A DNA stretch of 64,000 nucleotides, taken from contig NZ_CP044522.1 in the NCBI RefSeq assembly GCF_016495405.1, positions 248,001 to 312,000 of the forward strand, given 5' to 3'. The notes under the pieces were generated by a model. It made no database searches and was not told the origin of the DNA. It saw only the letters and a program-made list of their open reading frames with translations. Below are positions 33,275-41,635 of the stretch, in pieces. Origin of the DNA: Cobetia sp. cqz5-12 (lineage in GTDB: Bacteria > Pseudomonadota > Gammaproteobacteria > Pseudomonadales > Halomonadaceae). The position numbers and the translations under genes were made by a program. Numbering within the stretch: position 1 is the first letter of the stretch; each line of letters begins with the position of its first letter.

Positions 33275-35455
33275 ATGCATGATTCCCGCTCGCCAGAGCC
33301 CTCTCGTCCCACTGATAGCGAAGCGCAGGAGCCGGATCTCTCCGGTGTGCGCGACGAATCCGCCGAAGCTGCGCCGTGGCGCATGGAGCTGCCCTGGTTG
33401 GGGCGTGCCGTCTTCGTGATTTCCATCGTCATCTGTCTGGCGCACCTGTACTTCAACACCGTCTCGACCCTGTCGGAGCTGTGGGTGAGCGCCTTGCACT
33501 ACGGCCTGTTCGGTCTGCTGTGTGCGCTGACCATTCCGATGCTGACGCCGGCCAGTGATGGTGCCAAGCGCTGGGTTTTGGGCGTGGATGTCTTGCTGGG
33601 GCTGGCGGCACTGGGTTGCGGCCTCTACCTGATCGGCTTCGAGGATGCGCTCTATGACCGTGGCGTGGTGTTCTCCACCGCGGACTGGGTGGTCTCCATC
33701 GTCGCGGTCGGTCTGATCCTCGAGTTCGCGCGTCGCACCACTGGCTGGTTCATCCCGGTGCTGTGTCTGATCGCGCTGACCTACGTGGCCTGGTGGGGCA
33801 AGTATGTCGGCGGCGTGTTCAACTTCCCGGGCCTGACCTGGGAGACGGTGCTGTTCAGAAGCTTCATCGGCGGTGAGGGGATGCTGGGCTCCATCGCGCG
33901 CATTTCCTGGTCCTACGTATTCATGTTCATCCTGTTCGGGGCCTTTCTGGTCAAGTCCGGTGCGGGTGACTTCATCATCGATCTGGCGCGCTGCGCGGCG
34001 GGACGCTTCAAGGGTGGTCCGGGCTTCGTGGCCGTGTTCGCCTCCGGCCTGATGGGCTCGGTGTCCGGCTCGAGTGTCGCCAACACCGTCTCCACCGGCG
34101 TGATCACGATTCCGCTGATGCGCCGTGCCGGCTTCCCGGCGCGCTTCGCGGCAGGCGTCGAGGCCGCCGCCTCGACCGGTGGCCAGCTGATGCCGCCGGT
34201 GATGGGCGCAGGTGCCTTCATCATGGCGTCCTACACCCAGGTGCCGTACCTGACCATCGTCGGCGTGGCCGCCTTGCCGGCGCTGCTCTACTTCCTGTCG
34301 GTCGCCATGTTCGTGCGTATCGAAGCCAAGCGCTCCGACGCCACGGCGCTGGATGACCCGCAGGGCCCGCGCCTCAAGGACGTGCTCAAGGATGGCTGGC
34401 ACTATCTGGCACCGCTGTTCGTGCTGGTCGGTGCACTGATCTACGGCTTCACGCCGACCTACGCCGCTGGCATCGCGATCCTGTCCGTCATCGCGGCCTC
34501 GTGGCTGTCGAAGAATCCTATGAAGCTCGGCGACATCCTCGAGGCGATGCTGGCCGGGGTGCGCAACATGACCACCACGGCGATCCTGCTGATCACCGTC
34601 GGCCTGATCGTCAACGTCGTCTCCACCACCGGTATCGGCAACACCTTCTCGCTGATGATCACCGACTGGGCCGGTGGCAGCCTGCTGATCACCATCATCC
34701 TGATCGCGCTGGCCTCGTTGATTCTGGGCATGGGCCTGCCGGTGACGGCGTCCTATATCGTGCTGGGCACGCTGTCCGCCCCGGCGCTCTACAACCTGAT
34801 CGCCCATTCCCAGCTGGTGGATCTGCTGGCGGCGGGCAACCTGCCGGAGCAGGCCAAGGCCATCTTCATGCTGGCCGCACCGGACAAGCTGGACCTGCTG
34901 GGCGCGCCGATGAGCATGGACGCCGCCCGCGAACTGCTGGCGCTGGTGCCGGATACCTTCCAGAGCCAGCTGTATGAGCAGGCGCTGTCGCCGCACGTGC
35001 TGACCATGGCACTGGTGAGTGCCCACATGATCATCTTCTGGCTGTCCCAGGATTCCAACGTCACCCCGCCGGTCTGCCTGACCGCCTTCGCGGCAGCCGC
35101 GATCGCCCGCACACCGCCGATGAAGACTGGCCTGATGGCGTGGAAGATCGCCAAGGGCCTCTACATCGTGCCGCTGCTGTTCGCCTGGAGCCCGCTGATC
35201 TCCGGTGACATCGGCGAGATGCTGACGGTGTTCGTGTTCGCGCTGTTCGGGATCTACGCCATCGTCGCGGGCCTGGAAGGCTACCTGGAGCACGAGCTGC
35301 CCTGGTGGCTGCGTCTGGCGATGTTCCCGCTGGGTGCGCTGATGCTGTGGCCGCATGGTCAGCTGACCTACGACCTCGCGGGTCTGGTCATCTTCGTGGG
35401 CGTGCTGGCCTACAGCGTGCGTCAGAGTGGCCGGCAGCAAGCGCTGGCGCACTGA
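33275..35455 (+). CDS. TRAP transporter fused 4TM/12TM permease (TAXI type)
   Basis: A 726-residue fused TRAP permease: small DctQ-like four-helix part (about residues 45-170), then a large DctM-like domain. Conserved DctM segments are visible (SGSSVANTVSTGVITIPLMRR, quoted in part: SVANTVSTGVITIPLM; GGQLMPPVMGAGAFIMASY; LGMGLPVTASYIVLGTL). It drives Na+-coupled uptake of a carboxylate delivered by the TAXI protein. The GAGG site precedes the ATG at 33275. An acidic N-terminal extension of about 40 residues is cytoplasmic and unconserved in appearance. Confidence 0.93.
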   Translation: MHDSRSPEPSRPTDSEAQEPDLSGVRDESAEAAPWRMELPWLGRAVFVISIVICLAHLYFNTVSTLSELWVSALHYGLFGLLCALTIPMLTPASDGAKRWVLGVDVLLGLAALGCGLYLIGFEDALYDRGVVFSTADWVVSIVAVGLILEFARRTTGWFIPVLCLIALTYVAWWGKYVGGVFNFPGLTWETVLFRSFIGGEGMLGSIARISWSYVFMFILFGAFLVKSGAGDFIIDLARCAAGRFKGGPGFVAVFASGLMGSVSGSSVANTVSTGVITIPLMRRAGFPARFAAGVEAAASTGGQLMPPVMGAGAFIMASYTQVPYLTIVGVAALPALLYFLSVAMFVRIEAKRSDATALDDPQGPRLKDVLKDGWHYLAPLFVLVGALIYGFTPTYAAGIAILSVIAASWLSKNPMKLGDILEAMLAGVRNMTTTAILLITVGLIVNVVSTTGIGNTFSLMITDWAGGSLLITIILIALASLILGMGLPVTASYIVLGTLSAPALYNLIAHSQLVDLLAAGNLPEQAKAIFMLAAPDKLDLLGAPMSMDAARELLALVPDTFQSQLYEQALSPHVLTMALVSAHMIIFWLSQDSNVTPPVCLTAFAAAAIARTPPMKTGLMAWKIAKGLYIVPLLFAWSPLISGDIGEMLTVFVFALFGIYAIVAGLEGYLEHELPWWLRLAMFPLGALMLWPHGQLTYDLAGLVIFVGVLAYSVRQSGRQQALAH

Positions 35456-35534
35456 GCCCGGCGTGTCGGATGAGCGCCAGACGCGTCAGCCGATGTGGCT
35501 GAAGCAGGCGTGACGTGACGCGATATGCTATGAA

Positions 35535-35592
35535 CGATGCCCGGCATCACTTGCCCCCGCTCAGTCATGCGAGGGTGGTGTGTCGGGCATCG
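35535..35592 (+). promoter_or_regulatory. Structured inverted repeat between TRAP and TauE genes
   Basis: CGATGCCCG (35535-35543) pairs with CGGGCATCG (35584-35592). Inner segments CATCAC and GTGGTG can extend the stem. There is no T-run. It could be a weak terminator of the TRAP operon or a leader structure of the next gene. Confidence 0.4.
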
Positions 35593-35659
35593 CGCGCTCT
35601 GGGGCATGTCTGCCTAGGGCGTCTTCACTCAACAGGATGGCGGGACAAGGAATGTCGGC

Positions 35660-36439
35660 ATGATGTCGGATGTTGCAGGGCTGACCAGCGGCCTTGATCT
35701 GATCAGCGTAGTGGCGCTGATCACACTGGGTGGCGTGGCCGGTTTCATCAATGTGTTGTCGGCGGGTGGCTCGATGCTGACGCTGCCATTGCTGATGTTT
35801 CTCGGCCTGCCGGCGGCCCAGGCCAATGCCACCAACCGCGTGGCGATCGCGCTGCAGAGTGCGACCGCGACCAGCACCTTCCTCAAGGCGGGCGCTCACA
35901 ACATGGGGGTGGCCTGGCGGCTGGCCGTACCCGCCGTGGCAGGCGCCATGCTGGGCGCCTGGCTGGCGACCCGCATCAGTGCCGAGGCCTTCGAGAGCGT
36001 CCTGATCGTGGTGATGGTGGTGTGCTCGATCATGATGCTGCTGCCGACGCCGCGCATCGACACCCGTGAACTGACGCCGGAGCGCATCACGCCCGTGGTG
36101 TTGCTGGCGATGTTCGGCATCGGCATCTATGGTGGCTTCATCCAGGTCGGTGTCGGCGTGCTGTTCATCGTGGTGCTCTACCGGCTGCTCAAGATCGACC
36201 TGACCCAGGTCAACGTCTTCAAGGTCTTCATCGTGTTGATGTATACCCTGCCGGCGCTGGCGGTGTTCGTGTTCGATGGTCAGGTGCGCTGGGCCTACGG
36301 GCTGGTACTGGCGGTCGGCAACATGAGCGGCGCCTTCCTCGGCGCGCGGGTCAACATGAGTCCCGCGGGCGCGCGGTGGGTCAAGTGGCTGACGGTCGCG
36401 GTCATCTTCATCATCGTGCTCAAGCTGGCGCTGACCTGA
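35660..36439 (+). CDS. TauE/SafE family sulfite/organosulfonate exporter
   Basis: A 259-residue membrane protein with about eight helices, the usual size for TauE/SafE (DUF81). The two family repeats each begin with a conserved stretch: GGVAGFINVLSAGGSMLTLP and GIGIYGGFIQVGVGVLFIV. Members export sulfite, sulfoacetate or other small anions; the substrate here is unknown. An AAGGAA site precedes ATGATG, so the start could also be 3 bases later. The stop codon is inside an 11-bp tandem repeat. Confidence 0.88.
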   Translation: MMSDVAGLTSGLDLISVVALITLGGVAGFINVLSAGGSMLTLPLLMFLGLPAAQANATNRVAIALQSATATSTFLKAGAHNMGVAWRLAVPAVAGAMLGAWLATRISAEAFESVLIVVMVVCSIMMLLPTPRIDTRELTPERITPVVLLAMFGIGIYGGFIQVGVGVLFIVVLYRLLKIDLTQVNVFKVFIVLMYTLPALAVFVFDGQVRWAYGLVLAVGNMSGAFLGARVNMSPAGARWVKWLTVAVIFIIVLKLALT

Positions 36440-36463
36440 TACTGGCCTGATGCTGACCTTATG
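36431..36463. repeat. 11-bp tandem repeat, 3 units, overlapping the TauE stop codon
   Basis: CTGACCTGATA, CTGGCCTGATG and CTGACCTTATG are contiguous. The TGA stop (36437-36439) lies within the first unit. Confidence 0.75.
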
Positions 36464-36606
36464 TTAGACACGGAGTAAGCTCGCGGTAATCTGAACGGAA
36501 TGCCAGCCTGTCCTGTCGACACACCGGCATGCCGCTCACCCCTATTCATGATGGCGCCGAGCCCGGCTATGGCGTCTCTTTCTTCATCGTTCAGGAGTCT
36601 TTCCTC

Positions 36607-37602
36607 ATGCAAGCCATGGTCATCGAGCAGTACGGCGGTCCCGAAGTGTTCGTCGAGCGCGAACTGGAGACCCCGACACCGGCGCGGGGGCAGGTGCGTA
36701 TCAAGGTGACGGCTTCCAGCATCAATCCCATCGAGACCAAGCTGCGCAGCGGGCTGGTCAAGTCGCACCCTGAATTCCCGGCCATTCTCAATGGCGATGT
36801 CTCCGGGGTGATCGATGCCGTCGGCGAAGGCGTGACGGACTTTTCCGTCGGGGATGAAGTGCTGGGGTGTGCCGGTGGCGTCAAGGGCTGGCAGGGCGCT
36901 CTGGCGGACTACATGATCGCCGACACCCGGGTGATCGTGAAGCGCCCGAGCCTGGCGGCGCTGACGCTGGAAGAGTGTGCGGCCTTGCCGCTGGTGTTCC
37001 TGACGGCCTGGACGGCGCTGGTATCGCGCGGTCAGATCAAGGAAGGTGAGCACGTGCTGATCCACGCTGGTACCGGCGGCGTCGGCCACGTTGCGGTACA
37101 GATCGCCAAGTATCTCGGCGCGCATGTCACCACCACCGTGTCCAGCGAAGCCAAGGCGGATCTGGCACGCCAGCTGGGCGCCGACGAGATCATCAACTAC
37201 CGCGAGGAAGCGGTCGCAGACTACGTGACGCGCCTGACCTCCGGGCGTGGTTTCGATCTGGTCTTCGACACCGTCGGTGGCGACAATCTGGATCGCTCCA
37301 TCGAGGCCACCGCGACCTCCGGCCGTCTGTGCTCGATCAATACCCGCTCGACCCACGACCTGACCCAGCTGCACGCCAAGAACCTGTCGCTGCACGTCAT
37401 CTTCCGCTCGGTACCGCTGCTGACCGGTATCGGCATGGACGACCAGCCGGAGCTGCTCAATGCCTTGAGCGAAATGCTGGAGGCCGGTGCGGTACGTCCG
37501 CTGCTCGACGAGCACCAGTTCAGCTTCCGTGACGTCGCCAAGGCGCATGAGCTGCTGGAGTCCGGCGAGGCGCTGGGCAAGGTTCTGCTGGTAAATCGCT
37601 GA
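36607..37602 (+). CDS. MDR family NAD(P)H-dependent oxidoreductase (quinone reductase-like)
   Basis: A 331-residue medium-chain dehydrogenase/reductase. The nucleotide-binding motif is HAGTGGVGHVAVQIAKYLGA (about residues 154-173). The Cys/His zinc-ligand set of classical alcohol dehydrogenases is absent, so it is closer to zinc-free quinone oxidoreductases. The N-terminal half (ITASSINPIETKLRSG-like) agrees. Reduction of quinones or reactive enals in the cytoplasm is likely, with substrate unknown. The ATG at 36607 follows AGGAG at a slightly long distance. Confidence 0.88.
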   Translation: MQAMVIEQYGGPEVFVERELETPTPARGQVRIKVTASSINPIETKLRSGLVKSHPEFPAILNGDVSGVIDAVGEGVTDFSVGDEVLGCAGGVKGWQGALADYMIADTRVIVKRPSLAALTLEECAALPLVFLTAWTALVSRGQIKEGEHVLIHAGTGGVGHVAVQIAKYLGAHVTTTVSSEAKADLARQLGADEIINYREEAVADYVTRLTSGRGFDLVFDTVGGDNLDRSIEATATSGRLCSINTRSTHDLTQLHAKNLSLHVIFRSVPLLTGIGMDDQPELLNALSEMLEAGAVRPLLDEHQFSFRDVAKAHELLESGEALGKVLLVNR

Positions 37603-37615
37603 GTGTTGGCACCTT

Positions 37616-37648
37616 CGGCCAATGAGGGTGTCTTATCGTCATTGGCCG
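37616..37648 (+). terminator. Hairpin between the MDR and first entericidin gene
   Basis: CGGCCAATGA (37616-37625) and TCATTGGCCG (37639-37648) form a perfect 10-bp stem with a 13-base loop and only TT after it. It may be a weak terminator, or part of the entericidin leader since the next start is at 37668. Confidence 0.5.
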
Positions 37649-37667
37649 TTGATCAGGAAGAGAAGTG

Positions 37668-37799
37668 ATGAGAATGACGCGTTTGATGGTGGCTGCCCTG
37701 TTGGTGGCCTGTGTGAGTCTGGCCGGCTGCAATACCGTGGCCGGTTTCGGCAAGGACCTGGAGCATCTGGGCGGTTCGATCGACAACGCCGCCAGCTGA
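37668..37799 (+). CDS. Entericidin A/B family lipoprotein, copy 1
   Basis: A 43-residue lipoprotein with signal VAALLVACVSLAGC (lipidated Cys21) and the family core CNTVAGFGKDLEHLGGSI, closely like E. coli EcnA. Entericidins are small cell-envelope lipoproteins, described as a toxin/antidote pair and induced in stationary phase by RpoS in enterobacteria. An AGGAAGAGAAG site precedes the ATG. It is first of three tandem paralogues, all exactly 43 codons. Whether one acts as toxin and another as antidote cannot be told. Confidence 0.9.
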   Translation: MRMTRLMVAALLVACVSLAGCNTVAGFGKDLEHLGGSIDNAAS

Positions 37800-37822
37800 T
37801 TGCCTGAAAGAGAGGAATGCCC

Positions 37823-37954
37823 ATGCGACGATTCATGATGATGACTGGCACCGCGCTGCTGTTCGGCCTGCTGTTGGGTGGCTGCAATACCGTGGAAGGT
37901 TTCGGGGAAGATCTCGAACACCTTGGGGGTTCCATCGAGGAATCGGCCAGTTGA
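37823..37954 (+). CDS. Entericidin A/B family lipoprotein, copy 2
   Basis: 43 residues; signal GTALLFGLLLGGC (Cys21) and core CNTVEGFGEDLEHLGGSI, nearly identical to copy 1 after the Cys but with a diverged signal peptide and a more acidic tail (EESAS). GAGG lies 7 bases before the ATG at 37823; an in-frame ATG at 37817 is too close to the ribosome site. It follows copy 1 by 23 bases, so they are co-transcribed. A short hairpin (GGTGAG/CTCACC, 37977-38004) comes after it. Confidence 0.9.
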   Translation: MRRFMMMTGTALLFGLLLGGCNTVEGFGEDLEHLGGSIEESAS

Positions 37955-38105
37955 TGGCATTGTCCATGACATGGGCGGTGAGTGAACAAAACATGAATCT
38001 CACCCCTTGAAAGCTCATGGGGCGGCCCAAGGTATGAGGGTAGGGACGCAGGAACTGGCGTCTTCATGAGATTTCCCGATATTCACTACCGCAAGGAGCA
38101 TGACC

Positions 38106-38237
38106 ATGTCCCGCACCATTGCACTCATCTTCGCCTCTTTCTTCACTCTGGCCGCGCTTTCCGGCTGCAACACCGTTGACGGTGCCGGCCAGGATGTCGA
38201 GCATGCTGGCGAAGCTGTCCAGGACGCCGCGCAATAA
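38106..38237 (+). CDS. Entericidin A/B family lipoprotein, copy 3
   Basis: 43 residues; signal ASFFTLAALSGC (Cys21) and core CNTVDGAGQDVEHAGEAV. It is more diverged than copies 1 and 2: the FGxDLEHLG segment becomes AGQDVEHAG, like EcnB-type sequences. An AAGGAGC site precedes the ATG. The 151-base gap after copy 2 may contain its own promoter, so it could be regulated apart from the first two. A terminator at 38265-38292 ends the cluster. Confidence 0.88.
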   Translation: MSRTIALIFASFFTLAALSGCNTVDGAGQDVEHAGEAVQDAAQ

Positions 38238-38264
38238 GCGACGCCCCGGATAGTGGTGATATCC

Positions 38265-38292
38265 AACGCCCGGCCATCGCGCCGGGCGTTTT
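38265..38292 (+). terminator. Terminator of the entericidin cluster
   Basis: A 10-bp stem (AACGCCCGGC with GCCGGGCGTT), a 6-base loop, and TTTTC at the end. Confidence 0.85.
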
Positions 38293-38419
38293 CGTGTCTG
38301 ATCGCCAGACATGCAGGCGTGCTGACTGACGGGCCGCCTTGCGTCATCATGCGGCTGACGGCATGCGCCCCCAGCGTGCGTCACTCGTCACTCCTGCCAC
38401 CGCGAGCCAAGGACCCGAC

Positions 38420-39307
38420 ATGGATCATCGACAGTTGAGTTTTCTGGTCGCGCTGGCCAGTGAGCGCCATTTCGGTCGCGCCGCACGGGTCTGTCATGTC
38501 ACCCAGCCGACGCTGTCGGCGCGCCTCAAGCAGCTCGAGGAGGAGCTGGGCACGGCGCTGATACTGCGCGGTCATCGCTTCGAGGGCTTCACGCCGGAAG
38601 GGGAGCGCGTGCTGACCCACGCACGGCGCATTCTCGCCGAGCTGGATGAGCTGAAGGGCGACCTGTCGCCGGACGCGGTGCTGACCGGGCGACTGTCACT
38701 GGGCGTGGTGCCGTCGGCGCTGGCGGCGGTCGGCGAGTTTCTGCCGCGGCTGCGCGAGGCCTTTCCGCAGCTCTCGCTACGCCTGCGCGAGCTGTCGACC
38801 TCATCGCTGGCCCAGGGGCTCGAGGATGGCGAGCTGGATCTCGCGGTCGGCTACCCTGCGGCGCCGGCCATGAGCGGCTTCGCCTGTCGGCCGCTCTATC
38901 AGGAGCATTCGGCACTGATTGCCAGTGAGGCGCATTTCTCACTGCCCGACGCGCCGCAGTGGGAGTGCCTGCGTGACTATCCGCTGGTGTTGCTGACGCC
39001 GGAGATGCAGCAGCGGCGACGCCTCAATCAGCAGTTCGAGCTGCTGGGCCTGCAGCCTTCGCCCTTGTTGGAAGCCAATTCGATTTCCGGCCTCGGCGTG
39101 ATGCTGGAGGCTGGTCTGGGGGTCAGCGTGCTGGCGGAGAACCTGGCCGATTCGCGACTTGGTGAGGGGCTGGTCGCGCGTCGACTGCCCGGCGAGGGCG
39201 AAACGGTCGGGCTGTTGTGGCGCAGTGGCCAGCAGCGCAGCCGACGCCTGAATGCCGTGCTGGAGCTGCTGCGTTCGCTGCCTCACTCGGCGGGTGTGGC
39301 CGATTGA
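38420..39307 (+). CDS. LysR family transcriptional regulator
   Basis: A 295-residue LysR-type regulator. The N-terminal winged helix-turn-helix is clear (HFGRAARVCHVTQPTLSARL at about residues 18-37), followed by the linker helix and a periplasmic-binding-protein-like effector domain. An AAGGA site precedes the ATG at 38420. It lies upstream of, and convergent with, trhO, and the fdhD-ydeP genes follow; a target among them is possible but unproven. No adjacent divergent gene identifies its regulon. Confidence 0.92.
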   Translation: MDHRQLSFLVALASERHFGRAARVCHVTQPTLSARLKQLEEELGTALILRGHRFEGFTPEGERVLTHARRILAELDELKGDLSPDAVLTGRLSLGVVPSALAAVGEFLPRLREAFPQLSLRLRELSTSSLAQGLEDGELDLAVGYPAAPAMSGFACRPLYQEHSALIASEAHFSLPDAPQWECLRDYPLVLLTPEMQQRRRLNQQFELLGLQPSPLLEANSISGLGVMLEAGLGVSVLAENLADSRLGEGLVARRLPGEGETVGLLWRSGQQRSRRLNAVLELLRSLPHSAGVAD

Positions 39308-39323
39308 GCGAGCCTGCAACGCA

Positions 39324-39349
39324 GAACACCCCGTCGAGACGGGGTGTTC
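39324..39349. terminator. Bidirectional terminator between LysR and trhO
   Basis: GAACACCCCGT (39324-39334) pairs with ACGGGGTGTTC (39339-39349), loop CGAG. It lies between convergent genes. Confidence 0.75.
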
Positions 39350-39376
39350 GGGTAGCGAAAGCGACGTTGGCTGCTA

Positions 39377-40483
39377 TCAGCTCTTCTTGCTGGGCTTCTT
39401 GCTGGCCTCCAGCGCGGCACGACGGGCGGCTTCACGCTGCTGCTGCTTGGCATCGCGCCGTGCCTGCATCTGGGCGACGGCATCCATGCCTAGGTGAGCT
39501 TCGCCACGTTCTCTGGCGAGGCGAATCTGGTTCTCGCGCTCGGCGAAACGCGCCTTCTGGGCGTCGCTCAGCTTGTCGTAGCAACGCGGGCAGCTGACGC
39601 CTTTCTGGTAGCGCTCGCTCTGCTTGTCTTCCTCGGTGATCGGCAGGCGGCAGGCATGGCACTGGTCGTACTGGCCGGGACGCAGCTGGTGGTCGACGGT
39701 GACGCGCTCATCGAACACGAAGCACTCGCCCTGCCACAGCGTCTCTTCCTCGGGCACCTCTTCCAGATACTTCAGGATGCCGCCCTTGAGGTGATAGACC
39801 TCATCGAAGCCCTGCTCCTTGAGATAGGCCGTGGACTTCTCGCAGCGGATGCCACCGGTGCAGAACATCGCCACCTTGCGGTGCTGTGTCGGGTCCAGCT
39901 CACGCGAGACGTAGTCCGGGAAATCACGGAAGGCAGTGGTGTTCGGGTTGACGGCACCGGCGAAGGTCCCCACTTCCACTTCATAGTCATTGCGCGTGTC
40001 GATCAGCAGCACCTCAGGATCGGAGATCAGCGCATTCCAGTCCTTCGGCTCCACATAGGTCCCGACGGTGTGACGCGGGTCGATGCCCTCGACGCCCATG
40101 GTGACGATCTCGCGCTTGAGCTTGACCTTGGCGCGCAGGAAGGGCGCCTGCTCGGCCAGTGACTGCTTGGTGTCGAGCTCGGCCAGACGCGGGTCGCTGG
40201 TCAGCCAGGCGAGCAGCGCATCGATGCCGGCGCGTGAGCCGGACACGGTGCCGTTGATGCCTTCGCGGGCCAGCAGCAGGGTGCCGCGGATGGCGTGCTC
40301 GTTCATCACCGCCAGCAGCGGGTCGCGCAGCGCCTCGAAGTCTTCGAGGGTGACGAACTTGTAGAGCGCGCAGACCACATGCTGCGGGGCCAGCGGGCTG
40401 GGGCGGGCGGAGGCAGACGTGCTGGTCAGCTGCGGGGCGCTGGCCTGATCAGGCGCGGCGGTCAGGTCGGGAGTGTCGGTCAT
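39377..40483 (-). CDS. trhO: tRNA uridine(34) hydroxylase TrhO (rhodanese family)
   Basis: A 368-residue protein of the YceA/TrhO family, which carries out oxygen-dependent 5-hydroxylation of wobble uridine in tRNA. It has an N-terminal acylphosphatase-like domain ([16 protein letters not shown]), a rhodanese domain with the catalytic Cys ([12 protein letters not shown], Cys208 and Cys214) and a C-terminal Cys-rich segment ([17 protein letters not shown]) that may bind zinc. The tail is a basic, Ala/Lys-rich extension. The N-terminus has about 30 extra low-complexity residues. AGGA precedes the ATG. Confidence 0.94.
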   Translation of the reverse strand: MTDTPDLTAAPDQASAPQLTSTSASARPSPLAPQHVVCALYKFVTLEDFEALRDPLLAVMNEHAIRGTLLLAREGINGTVSGSRAGIDALLAWLTSDPRLAELDTKQSLAEQAPFLRAKVKLKREIVTMGVEGIDPRHTVGTYVEPKDWNALISDPEVLLIDTRNDYEVEVGTFAGAVNPNTTAFRDFPDYVSRELDPTQHRKVAMFCTGGIRCEKSTAYLKEQGFDEVYHLKGGILKYLEEVPEEETLWQGECFVFDERVTVDHQLRPGQYDQCHACRLPITEEDKQSERYQKGVSCPRCYDKLSDAQKARFAERENQIRLARERGEAHLGMDAVAQMQARRDAKQQQREAARRAALEASKKPSKKS

Positions 40484-40812
40484 GCGAAGGTCCTCATGCG
40501 GGCCGGAACGTAAATCCGGAGCAGGATGATCGAGAGATGAGAGTGGCCGGCGGATATCGCGACAGCAGGGGCACCCTCAAGGGTCGGCGACGCATTTTAC
40601 GCGACTCGCGCGCGAATTTCTCGCCCGCCGCGATGGCCCGCATGGCTGTCACCGGCAGGACGTCACCTTCATTGATGGTGTCTATCAATTGGCGGCTCGG
40701 CTCAATTGGTCGCCCTCATGGCATGGCGGTAGGATGTTCCCATATTGCGCAGACGTCGGGTGAGGAGTGCGCGCACCATTCTCGCCACGCACCTGCGCCA
40801 CGGAGAGCCGTA
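40484..40812. other. Divergent intergenic region trhO / fdhD
   Basis: It holds both promoters. TCAATTGG occurs twice in direct orientation (40685-40692 and 40702-40709, 17 bases apart), and each contains the palindrome CAATTG. This could be a regulator site for fdhD-ydeP, but no protein can be assigned. Confidence 0.4.
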
Positions 40813-41604
40813 ATGAAAGATTCGCTCTATCAACAAGCGCCAGGCGCTGCAAGCTACACGGATGCCCGCGATGTGCCGCTGCGCGAGCTGGATGGCCCAT
40901 CGGAGCTACCGGTGAGCCTTGCGCTCAATGACACCGCGATGGGCACCTTGCTGGCCAGTCCAGAGGCCCTTGAGCCGCTGGCGCTGGGGCATGCCTTCAC
41001 GGCAGGCTGGATCACGCGGCGTGACGAGGTCTCGGCGATCCATCTCTCGCGGCTGCGTCATGGACTGGCGGTGCGTCTTGAGGTCAGTGACTCGCTGGCG
41101 CGCAAGGCCGAGCGCCATCAGCGGCGTGAGAGCAGTGTCTCGAGTTGTGGCGCCTGTGGCGTGCAGGACGAAGCGGAGCTGATGGCGGGACTCATGCGTC
41201 TGCCGCCACGGGCAGCGCTGGCGCCCGATGCACTGATGCGTGGATTGGAGCGCCTGGAGCGCGCCACGCGCCGCGGCATGCATCTGGCGCTGGGGCTGGA
41301 CGGCGAAGGCGGTCTGATCTCGCAGGGCGCCGACATCGGTCGCCACAATGCGCTGGATCGGGTGATCGGCATGAGCCTCGACAGCGGTGTGTGGCCCGAG
41401 GCGTTGCTGGTGTCGAGCCGCTGCAGCCTGGAGCTGGTGCAGAAGACCATCCGTGCGCGCATTCCGACCCTGATCACCCTCGCGGTGCCCTCGCGACTCG
41501 CCGTCGAGATCGCGCGTGCCTGCGACCTCAATCTGATCTGTGCCCACCGCGGGCGTCGACTCGAACTGCTCAGCGGTCGCGCTGATCGCCCCCGTTTATC
41601 CTAG
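40813..41604 (+). CDS. fdhD: Formate dehydrogenase accessory sulfurtransferase FdhD
   Basis: A 263-residue FdhD protein. The sulfur-relay motif CGACG (Cys112 and Cys115, in SSVSSCGACGV) is present, as is the molybdopterin-guanine-dinucleotide-binding segment (GADIGRHNALDRVIG). FdhD passes sulfur from IscS to the bis-MGD cofactor of formate dehydrogenase-type enzymes. The next gene, 31 bases on, encodes a YdeP-type molybdoenzyme that would be its client. The ATG at 40813 has GGAG upstream; a longer frame begins in the promoter region and is rejected. Confidence 0.93.
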   Translation: MKDSLYQQAPGAASYTDARDVPLRELDGPSELPVSLALNDTAMGTLLASPEALEPLALGHAFTAGWITRRDEVSAIHLSRLRHGLAVRLEVSDSLARKAERHQRRESSVSSCGACGVQDEAELMAGLMRLPPRAALAPDALMRGLERLERATRRGMHLALGLDGEGGLISQGADIGRHNALDRVIGMSLDSGVWPEALLVSSRCSLELVQKTIRARIPTLITLAVPSRLAVEIARACDLNLICAHRGRRLELLSGRADRPRLS

Positions 41605-41635
41605 CTCCTGTTTCTCCTGGCCACTGGATCCTGAC

